Shown here piece by piece: positions 7,065 through 14,815 of a DNA stretch of 18,638 bases. Origin of the DNA: Prochlorococcus sp. AG-670-O11 (lineage in GTDB: Bacteria > Cyanobacteriota > Cyanobacteriia > PCC-6307 > Cyanobiaceae). The position numbers and the translations under genes are program-made. The number at the start of each line of letters is the position of its first letter. Positions within the stretch are counted from its first letter, which is position 1. The stretch covers positions 1 through 18,638 of the forward strand of contig QCTA01000013.1 in the NCBI GenBank assembly GCA_003211335.1. Direction: 5' to 3'. Below the pieces are notes generated by a model. The model did no database searches and was not told the DNA's origin. It saw only the letters and a list, made by a program, of their open reading frames with translations.

Positions 7065-8720
7065 TTGGAAATAATTAATGGATTTAATCTTAAGAATGTA
7101 AGGGGTGATATTTTAGGAGGAATAACAGCTGCAGTAGTAGCTTTACCTCTTGCACTTGCTTTTGGAAACGCAGCCTTAGGACCTGGGGGTGCAATTTACG
7201 GTTTATATGGCGCAGTTGTTGTTGGTTTTTTAGCAGCTTTATTTGGGGGCACTCCCGCTCAAGTTAGTGGTCCAACTGGTCCAATGAGTGTAACAGTCGC
7301 AGGAGTTGTAGCAGGGTTAGCAGCTGTTGGTGTACCTAGAGATCTTTCAGCAGGTCAAATTTTACCTTTAGTCATGGCTGCAGTAGTAATTGGAGGATTA
7401 TTACAAATATTGTTTGGAATTTTAAAGCTTGGTAAATATATAACGCTTGTTCCATATTCTGTGGTCTCCGGATTTATGTCTGGCATAGGAGTGATAATAA
7501 TTGCTCTTCAGATTGGTCCACTATTAGGAATAAGTACCCGAGGAGGTGTAGTCGAGTCTTTATCAACTGTTTTTTCTAATTTCCAACCGAATGGAGCTGC
7601 TATTGGTGTAGCAATAATGACACTAGGCATAGTATTTCTTACACCTAGAAAAATTAGCCAATGGGTACCCTCCCCTCTTCTAGCCTTATTAATAGTGACT
7701 CCACTATCAATTTTAATTTTCGGCGATGGTGCATTAGACAGAATTGGTGAAATACCTAGAGGAGTGCCATCTCTAAGCTTTCCAAGCTTTAATCAATACT
7801 TTCCTATCATTTTCAAAGCTGGCTTAGTTCTGGCAGTTCTTGGAGCTATTGACTCTTTACTCACCTCTCTAGTTGCAGATAATATTTCTCAAACAAGACA
7901 TAATTCTGATAGAGAATTAATTGGCCAGGGAATAGGAAATGCTATAGCTGGACTATTTTCAGGTTTACCTGGAGCTGGGGCGACAATGAGAACTGTTATA
8001 AATGTTAAATCTGGAGGCTCTACTCCTATTTCAGGAATGGTTCATTCAGTAGTTCTATTAATAGTTTTAGTAGGTGCTGGACCATTAGCAGAGCAAATAC
8101 CTACAGCTCTTTTAGCAGGCATTCTTATCAAAGTAGGTTTGGATATTATTGACTGGGGATTCTTGAGAAGAGCTCACAAATTATCTCTTAAAACTGCAGT
8201 TGTTATGTATGGTGTATTACTAATGACAGTTTTTTGGGATTTAATATGGGCAGTATTAGTTGGAGTATTTATTGCAAATATGCTAACCATTGATTCAATA
8301 ACTGAAACGCAATTAGAAGGAATGGATCAGGATAATCCTTTATCTAAGGATAATGAGCAAAGTAAAAATCTTTTACCCTCTGATGAAAAAGCTCTTCTTG
8401 ATAGATGTTCTGGAGAAGTAATGTTATTTAGACTAAAAGGCCCACTAAGTTTTGGTGCAGCAAAAGGTATTACTGAGAGAATGATGTTAGTAAGAAACTA
8501 TAAAATTTTAATCTTAGATATCACTGATGTCCCTAGAGTTGGAGTGACAGCTACACTTGCAATTGAAGATATGATGCAAGAAGCTAAAAATAATTCTAGA
8601 AAAGCATTTGTAGCTGGAGCTAATGAAAAAGTTAAAGAAAGATTATCCAAATTTGGGGTTGATGGAATAATTGATACAAGGAAAGAAGCTTTAGAAGCTG
8701 CTTTAAATGAATTAGCCTAA
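7065..8720 (+). CDS. bicA: SulP-family anion transporter, BicA-type sodium/bicarbonate transporter
   Basis: A 551-residue membrane protein of the SulP/SLC26 family. The N-terminal part (about 1-410) is strongly hydrophobic with the family's repeated helices. It starts with the SulP-typical DILGGITAAVVALPLALAFG and contains the QVSGPTGPMSVTVAG stretch that lines the anion site. A C-terminal STAS domain (about 440-551) follows, with ILDITDVPRVGVTATLAIED as its core. Low-affinity, high-flux Na+-dependent bicarbonate transporters of cyanobacteria (BicA) have this layout and length. The assignment to bicarbonate rather than sulfate is supported by the next two genes, which resemble sbtA and sbtB. 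The start is TTG at 7065, fixed by the AAGGAG ribosome binding site 7 nt upstream; nearby ATGs are out of frame. It is the first gene of a tightly spaced three-gene operon. Confidence 0.88.
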   Translation: MEIINGFNLKNVRGDILGGITAAVVALPLALAFGNAALGPGGAIYGLYGAVVVGFLAALFGGTPAQVSGPTGPMSVTVAGVVAGLAAVGVPRDLSAGQILPLVMAAVVIGGLLQILFGILKLGKYITLVPYSVVSGFMSGIGVIIIALQIGPLLGISTRGGVVESLSTVFSNFQPNGAAIGVAIMTLGIVFLTPRKISQWVPSPLLALLIVTPLSILIFGDGALDRIGEIPRGVPSLSFPSFNQYFPIIFKAGLVLAVLGAIDSLLTSLVADNISQTRHNSDRELIGQGIGNAIAGLFSGLPGAGATMRTVINVKSGGSTPISGMVHSVVLLIVLVGAGPLAEQIPTALLAGILIKVGLDIIDWGFLRRAHKLSLKTAVVMYGVLLMTVFWDLIWAVLVGVFIANMLTIDSITETQLEGMDQDNPLSKDNEQSKNLLPSDEKALLDRCSGEVMLFRLKGPLSFGAAKGITERMMLVRNYKILILDITDVPRVGVTATLAIEDMMQEAKNNSRKAFVAGANEKVKERLSKFGVDGIIDTRKEALEAALNELA

Positions 8721-8726
8721 TAATTT

Positions 8727-9725
8727 ATGGAAATAAATCCCATATTACAAAATGTATTAGCTCCTCCTGTACTGTTTTTCTTAATTGGAGCAATTTCTAT
8801 ATTTTTTAAATCCGACCTAGAAATACCTGCTCCTTTACCTAAACTTTTTTCTTTATACTTACTTTTGGCAATTGGTTTTAAAGGAGGAATTGAAATACAG
8901 AAAAGTGGTTTTACTGATCAGGTTTTACCAACATTAGGTGCAGCGATAATGATGTCGTTAATAATTCCTCTGATTGGATTCTTTATCTTAAGATACAAGT
9001 TTGATGTTTTTAACTCAGCAGCTATTGCAGCTGCATATGGATCCATCAGTGCTGTAACTTTTATCTCAGCAGAAAGTTTCTTAGAGAGTCAAAGTATAGA
9101 CTTCGATGGATTCATGGTCGGGGCTTTAGCTTTAATGGAGTCTCCGGCAATAATTGTAGGTTTATTAATAGTAAAATTTGCAGCCCCTAAAAATAGACCC
9201 AATTCAAGAAAAATGCATCTTAGCTCCATATTGCATGAGTCTCTTTTAAATGGATCAGTTTATTTATTACTATCAAGTTTAATTGTTGGTTTTCTTACGG
9301 CTTTCAGTAATCCCGCAGCCATTTCAAAAATGGAACCTTTTACTGGACAACTTTTTTATGGAGCAGAATGCTTTTTCCTTTTAGACATGGGAATAGTTGC
9401 AGCTCAAAGATTACCAAGGTTGAAGAATGCAGGTTCATATTTAATTGGATTTGCAATCTTCATGCCATTATTTAATGCTTTTATAGGTGTTTTCGTTGCA
9501 AGATTTTTATCTCTAGGACCTGGAAATGCACTTTTATTTGTGGTTTTATGTGCAAGTGCCTCGTATTTAGCTGTACCGGCAGCAATGAGGATGACTGTCC
9601 CAGAAGCACGATCAAGTTACTATATATCTACGACATTAGGTTTGACTTTTCCGTTCAATATAGTTCTAGGCATCCCAATCTATATGAGTTTAGTAAATAA
9701 AATTATCCCACTTGCCCCGTTGTAA
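8727..9725 (+). CDS. sbtA: SbtA-like sodium-dependent bicarbonate transporter
   Basis: A 332-residue polytopic membrane protein resembling the SbtA family (Na+-dependent bicarbonate symporters of cyanobacteria). It begins MEINPILQNVLAPPVLFF and continues with LLLAIGFKGGIEIQKSG (about 46-62). The internal repeat shows AAIAAAYGSISAVTFISAE (about 94-112) in the first half and ALLFVVLCASASYLAVPAAMR (about 269-289) in the second, matching the two inverted halves with conserved Gly/Ser/Ala-rich broken helices. A hydrophilic loop with Lys/Arg/Pro (about 153-170) separates the halves. It is shorter than the roughly 370-residue freshwater SbtA, mostly in that loop. The ATG lies 6 nt after the bicA stop and the stop 3 nt before sbtB, so the three are surely one transcript. 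Transport of bicarbonate is inferred from the family and the sbtB neighbour. Confidence 0.87.
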   Translation: MEINPILQNVLAPPVLFFLIGAISIFFKSDLEIPAPLPKLFSLYLLLAIGFKGGIEIQKSGFTDQVLPTLGAAIMMSLIIPLIGFFILRYKFDVFNSAAIAAAYGSISAVTFISAESFLESQSIDFDGFMVGALALMESPAIIVGLLIVKFAAPKNRPNSRKMHLSSILHESLLNGSVYLLLSSLIVGFLTAFSNPAAISKMEPFTGQLFYGAECFFLLDMGIVAAQRLPRLKNAGSYLIGFAIFMPLFNAFIGVFVARFLSLGPGNALLFVVLCASASYLAVPAAMRMTVPEARSSYYISTTLGLTFPFNIVLGIPIYMSLVNKIIPLAPL

Positions 9726-9728
9726 AAA

Positions 9729-10010
9729 ATGAAAAGATTAGATTTAATTTTTAGTGAAAGAGAACTTGATGCAATTATCAATACATTAGAGAAAGCTAAT
9801 GTCCCAGGATATACAGTAATGAAACATGCAACTGGGAGAGGTCCAGAAAGAGTTGTTACTGAAGATATGGAATTTACTGGGTTAGGCTCAAATGCTCATG
9901 TGATAGTTTTCTGTGAGCAAGAATTAATTGATCAAATGCGTGACAATATTAAGTCTGATCTAAGTTATTACGGTGGAGTAGCTTATATCTCAGAAGCAAC
10001 GCCTTTATAA
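9729..10010 (+). CDS. sbtB: SbtB-like PII-family regulatory protein, short form
   Basis: A 93-residue protein with a ferredoxin-like PII fold: strand-helix KRLDLIFSERELDAIINTLEK, then NVPGYTVMKHATGRG leading into a T-loop region (about 33-55), and a second strand-helix-strand (HVIVFCEQELIDQMRDNIKSD, then VAYISEATPL). The GYTVM-type segment and the position directly after sbtA identify it as SbtB, a trimeric adenine-nucleotide-sensing partner that binds SbtA and modulates uptake. The protein ends at EATPL. It therefore lacks the C-terminal extension with a CGPxGC disulfide hairpin that acts as a redox-controlled loop in the Synechocystis protein. There is one Cys (62), which is not equivalent. 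Nucleotide sensing probably remains; the redox/ATP-diphosphohydrolase switch is probably absent. Confidence 0.87.
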   Translation: MKRLDLIFSERELDAIINTLEKANVPGYTVMKHATGRGPERVVTEDMEFTGLGSNAHVIVFCEQELIDQMRDNIKSDLSYYGGVAYISEATPL

Positions 10011-10028
10011 AATTAATTATTTTATAAA
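10004..10028. terminator. AT-only hairpin between the convergent sbtB and reductase genes
   Basis: A perfect 10-bp inverted repeat, TTTATAAAAT (10004-10013) and ATTTTATAAA (10019-10028) around TAATT, lies at the sbtB stop codon and just before the reductase stop. A second small palindrome, ACTCTT-T-AAGAGT (10028-10040), follows. There is no G or C in the main stem, so it is a weak terminator at best. The position between convergent 3' ends fits a bidirectional terminator or mRNA end-protecting hairpin. Confidence 0.4.
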
Positions 10029-10032
10029 CTCT

Positions 10033-10989
10033 TTAAGAGTGTATCCAATCTACTCTTATATTTTTTCTACTGTTTAAATAGCGGTCAATAGACATGGCTG
10101 CTATACATCCATCTGATGCTGCGACAACCGCCTGCTTAAAAGGTGTATTTCTTATATCACCAATAGCCCATACTCCATCTGAATTTGTAGACATAAAATC
10201 ATCAACAATTACTCCTCCATCTTCCTTTAAAGCAATTTGATCTCCTAAAAAATCAGTAATTGGTTTTGAACCACTCATATATACAAAGACTCCATCTAAA
10301 TCAAGGTTAATAGGACCCTCTTCTTGTTTATTCTTCACAACAACCCCATTTACTCCCATATCATTTCCTATTATTTCTAATAATCTCGTTCTACTCCAAT
10401 GCCTAATATTAGAGTTATCCATTAATTCCATAGCCTCCTCATTATCTGGCTTTGGATCACTCGATGTAATCCAATGAACAGTTGAAGCAAATTTAGTAAG
10501 AACGGTAGCCTCCTCAATTGCCTCTTTATTGGCTCCAACAACTGCAACTTCTCTATTTTTATAAAAAGCACCATCACATGTAGCACAATAACTTACACCC
10601 TTTCCTAAGAAATCTGCCTCTCCTTTAAAGGAAGCAGGTCTACCCATAGCTCCACTTGCAAGTACAAGTGCCTTAGCTTTAAAGGTTCCTTCAGGTGTAT
10701 AAACAGTCTTCCAATCTTCTGCTACATCAATTCCAAAAACTTGAGCTCTTCTATAGTCAGTTCCATATTGAACTGCTTGTTCTCTCATTAATGTAAGCAA
10801 TTTTTCGCCACTAATATCTACAGGAACTCCTGGATAATTTGCAATTTGATGGGTTATTGCTAAAGCACCAACAGATGGATTCTTATCTATTATGACAGTC
10901 TTTAAGTTGGAACGAGATGTGTACAAAGCACAGGTACATCCTGCAGGGCCACCGCCAATAATAGCAACATCTGTCTCAATAATTTCCAA
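10033..10989 (-). CDS. trxB: Thioredoxin-reductase-like FAD disulfide oxidoreductase, NADPH motifs not conserved
   Basis: A 318-residue flavoprotein of the low-molecular-weight thioredoxin reductase fold. Residues below are numbered from the preferred start. The FAD Rossmann motif is GGGPAG (12-17), the redox-active pair is CATCDG (Cys135, Cys138), and the C-terminal FAD segment is DGVWAIGDIRN. The central domain that normally binds NADPH is present but altered. The GGGxxA motif reads GANKEA (152-157), and the HRRxxxR segment that holds the 2'-phosphate reads WITSSDPKP (173-181), with no Arg. This resembles pyridine-nucleotide-independent relatives (ferredoxin-linked FFTR, DTR/DDOR-type flavoproteins) more than classical NADPH enzymes. 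The electron donor is therefore unknown, ferredoxin being a reasonable guess. An upstream TTG at 11013 is possible, but AGGAG at 11000-11004 lies 10 nt before the TTG at 10987-10989, making the shorter start (MEIIETDVAIIGGG) more likely. Confidence 0.88.
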   Translation of the reverse strand: MEIIETDVAIIGGGPAGCTCALYTSRSNLKTVIIDKNPSVGALAITHQIANYPGVPVDISGEKLLTLMREQAVQYGTDYRRAQVFGIDVAEDWKTVYTPEGTFKAKALVLASGAMGRPASFKGEADFLGKGVSYCATCDGAFYKNREVAVVGANKEAIEEATVLTKFASTVHWITSSDPKPDNEEAMELMDNSNIRHWSRTRLLEIIGNDMGVNGVVVKNKQEEGPINLDLDGVFVYMSGSKPITDFLGDQIALKEDGGVIVDDFMSTNSDGVWAIGDIRNTPFKQAVVAASDGCIAAMSIDRYLNSRKNIRVDWIHS

Positions 10990-10999
10990 TTTAATAAAA

Positions 11000-11004
11000 C
11001 TCCT
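11000..11004 (-). promoter_or_regulatory. Shine-Dalgarno sequence deciding the reductase start
   Basis: AGGAG within AAAAGGAG on the minus strand, 10 nt before the TTG codon at 10987-10989. It lies inside the longer possible reading frame starting at 11013, which argues that the longer N-terminus (SKRSFIK) is not translated. Confidence 0.6.
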
Positions 11005-11013
11005 TTTACTCAA

Positions 11014-11244
11014 TAATTAGATGAGTTTTTGGGTAGAAAAATATACTATTTAAATTTCTACCCTTTTTACATAAATATAAGTTAAGAGATAAAAAAGAAA
11101 AAAGCAGAATATAGAAACAAACTTACATAGGAAAAATAAGAATAGATAAATTAAAAAGAAAATCAATTTCCTGATTTGTTCTCAATTGATCTATTATTAA
11201 AATAAAGAAAGTTGTAAATTACTAAAAGGCTCCAAATATTATTT
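11014..11244. other. Spacer between the divergent reductase and coiled-coil protein genes
   Basis: A 231-nt spacer. Its left part holds the inverted repeat at 11031-11068. The right part (about 11080-11170) is unusually purine-rich on the plus strand (runs of A with G). No ORF, tRNA or clear promoter hexamer pair is seen, although the promoters of both divergent genes should lie here. Confidence 0.5.
11031..11068. promoter_or_regulatory. Perfect 9-bp inverted repeat upstream of the reductase gene (operator, leader hairpin or antisense terminator)
   Basis: GGGTAGAAA (11031-11039) is the exact reverse complement of TTTCTACCC (11055-11063), with 15 AT-rich nt between. On the plus strand it is followed by TTTTT (11064-11068), giving a rho-independent terminator shape. 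On the minus strand it lies 42-74 nt upstream of the reductase start. There the loop contains TATATT/TAGTAT-like -10 words, so it could be a repressor operator around the promoter or a 5' leader hairpin. The GC content of the arms stands out in this AT-rich spacer. Confidence 0.6.
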
Positions 11245-11562
11245 ATGACGAATTCTGATTATATTTTAAAAGCAGCTATTAAAAAGGTAACTGAAAAATT
11301 AAACGAAATAGTCCTAGAAAAAATTGAAGAAGCTTCAAATGTTGCGCAAGATGCTCCAGAAAAAATTAAAAAAGAATTCGATACGCTTAAAGAGGCAATT
11401 ATTGAAGAGGCAGCAAGAATGGAAAGCCAAGAAAGTCATAATAGAAATACTTACACTTCAGAATCTAATCAAAATCCAAACTTAAGTGAAGTTCTTAAAG
11501 AAGTAGAAGAGATTAAAAAAAAGATTAATCAATTTAATAGTGAAATGAATAAAATAATTTAA
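11245..11562 (+). CDS. Small coiled-coil protein translationally coupled to the UbiB-family kinase
   Basis: A 105-residue soluble protein that I cannot assign to a named family. It is helical throughout: residues 5-60 are an amphipathic Lys/Glu-rich helix (KKVTEKLNEIVLEKIEEASN), residues 61-78 a polar Asn/Ser/Glu linker, and residues 80-105 a second heptad-like helix (LSEVLKEVEEIKKKINQFN). There is no cysteine, membrane segment or signal peptide. The stop codon overlaps the next start as TAATG (1-nt overlap at 11562), so translation is coupled to the kinase gene and a shared function or complex is likely. Proteobacteria have small coiled-coil factors such as UbiK linked to ubiquinone synthesis, but no homology to those is claimed. 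The ATG at 11245 is the first in frame, with only a weak, distant AAAGG before it. Confidence 0.75.
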   Translation: MTNSDYILKAAIKKVTEKLNEIVLEKIEEASNVAQDAPEKIKKEFDTLKEAIIEEAARMESQESHNRNTYTSESNQNPNLSEVLKEVEEIKKKINQFNSEMNKII

Positions 11563-13229
11563 TGAGTAATCATAAATTAAAAAACCGAATAAAGAAAATC
11601 AAAAGGGGATTTCTTATTTGGCGAACACTCATTATATTGTTATTAAATTTATGGATAGACAATTTAAAATTTAAAATTTTCGGAACAACCATAGAGAAAA
11701 AAAATAAAGTTCAAACAAAAAGAGCTAGGTGGTTTACTAATCAATTAATTCAACTTGGTTCCGCGTTTATAAAAATTGGTCAGCTATTGTCTGCAAGACC
11801 TGATTTAATACCGAATAACTGGATTCAAGAATTATCAAAGTTACAAGATCAAGTTCCTCAGTTTTCATATATAAAAGTTGAAGAAATTATCAAAAGAGAA
11901 TTGGGTGATAAGTTCTCAGAAATCAAACAAATTACTTCTACACCAATTGGATCAGCTTCTTTAGCTCAGGTACACAGAGCTACTTTAATAAATGGTAATG
12001 AAGTTGTATTTAAAGTTCAAAGACCAAATCTAAAAAATTTATTCACCATTGATTTGAAAATAATGCAACAAATTGCATTCATAATCCAAAAGAATAAGAA
12101 CTGGAGTAGAGGAAGAAATTGGGTTGCAATAGCAAAAGAGTGTAGAAAAGTTCTTATGAAAGAATTAGATTTTAAATGTGAAGCTCAATATGCAGCAAGG
12201 TTTAGGCAACAATTTCTTGATGATGAAAATGTAGAAGTTCCTGAGGTAATTTGGAACTTGAGCAGTGAAAAAGTTCTTTGTTTAAGTTATCTAGAAGGTA
12301 CAAAAATAAGTGATGTTAAAGAATTAAAAGCTAAGAATATTGAATTACCAAAGATTGCAGAAATAGGTGCAATTAGCTATTTAAAACAGCTCGTAAATTA
12401 TGGTTTTTTTCATGCTGATCCTCATCCAGGTAATTTAGCAGTTTCAAATTCTGGCAAATTGATCTTTTATGATTTTGGGATGATGGGTAATATTTCAAAT
12501 AATCTTCAAGCAAGTTTAGGATCCATGGTTCAATCTGCAGCATTAAGAGATGCATCATCCTTAGTTACTCAACTCCAGCAAGCGGGTCTGATTTCCAAAG
12601 AAATAGATGTAGGGCCAGTTAGAAGATTAGTTAGATTAATGCTTAAAGAAGCTTTAACTCCACCATTTAGCCCAAATATTATCGAAAAACTATCTGGGGA
12701 TTTATATGAACTTGTTTATGAAACTCCTTTTCAGCTGCCAGTTGATTTAATATTTGTGATGAGAGCACTATCAACTTTTGAAGGTGTTGGTAGAATGTTG
12801 GATCCAGGGTTTAACCTTGTATCAATAACAAAGCCTTATTTAATTGATCTAATGACTTCTAACAATCAATCACCTAATGATTTAATTAACCAATTTGGTA
12901 GGCAAGTTGGAGAGCTAAGTTCAAAGGCTGTAGGTATCCCAAAAAGAATTGATGAGAGTTTAGAGAGATTAGAACAGGGTGATTTACAACTTCAAATAAG
13001 GATGGGCGAGTCTGATAGGCAATTTAAGAAAATGTTCACTGCTCAAAAGTCTTTAGGTCATTCCATTCTTATTGGAAGCTTAACCATCGCATCGGCTTTA
13101 CTAGTAACTAATAACCAAAATAATTTTGCGCTTTTACCTTTAATTTTTGCAGTACCAATAAGTGTTGATTGGATTAATTGTCAATTAAGCATGAGAAAAG
13201 GTTCAAGAATAGATAAGCTTAAGCAATAA
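11562..13229 (+). CDS. ABC1/AarF/UbiB-family atypical protein kinase-like protein
   Basis: A 555-residue protein with all ABC1/UbiB landmarks: the KxGQ motif in FIKIGQLLSARPDLIP (Lys71-Gln74), the Ala-rich nucleotide loop GSASLAQVHRA (130-140), the lysine in VVFKVQRP (Lys151), a KELDF Glu in the helix near 200, the catalytic-loop motif FHADPHPGN (Asp286, Asn291) and the DFG-type YDFGMMG (Asp304). Two hydrophobic C-terminal segments (about residues 500-541) probably anchor it to a membrane. Family members are ATPases supporting prenylquinone synthesis or stability (ubiquinone in proteobacteria; plastoquinone/tocopherol in plastids as ABC1K). In a cyanobacterium a role in plastoquinone or thylakoid lipid metabolism is likely but inferred. 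The start is ATG at 11562, overlapping the upstream coiled-coil gene. The stop is 3 nt from the convergent enolase stop. Confidence 0.93.
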   Translation: MSNHKLKNRIKKIKRGFLIWRTLIILLLNLWIDNLKFKIFGTTIEKKNKVQTKRARWFTNQLIQLGSAFIKIGQLLSARPDLIPNNWIQELSKLQDQVPQFSYIKVEEIIKRELGDKFSEIKQITSTPIGSASLAQVHRATLINGNEVVFKVQRPNLKNLFTIDLKIMQQIAFIIQKNKNWSRGRNWVAIAKECRKVLMKELDFKCEAQYAARFRQQFLDDENVEVPEVIWNLSSEKVLCLSYLEGTKISDVKELKAKNIELPKIAEIGAISYLKQLVNYGFFHADPHPGNLAVSNSGKLIFYDFGMMGNISNNLQASLGSMVQSAALRDASSLVTQLQQAGLISKEIDVGPVRRLVRLMLKEALTPPFSPNIIEKLSGDLYELVYETPFQLPVDLIFVMRALSTFEGVGRMLDPGFNLVSITKPYLIDLMTSNNQSPNDLINQFGRQVGELSSKAVGIPKRIDESLERLEQGDLQLQIRMGESDRQFKKMFTAQKSLGHSILIGSLTIASALLVTNNQNNFALLPLIFAVPISVDWINCQLSMRKGSRIDKLKQ

Positions 13230-13232
13230 AAG

Positions 13233-14815
<1,583 letters not shown>

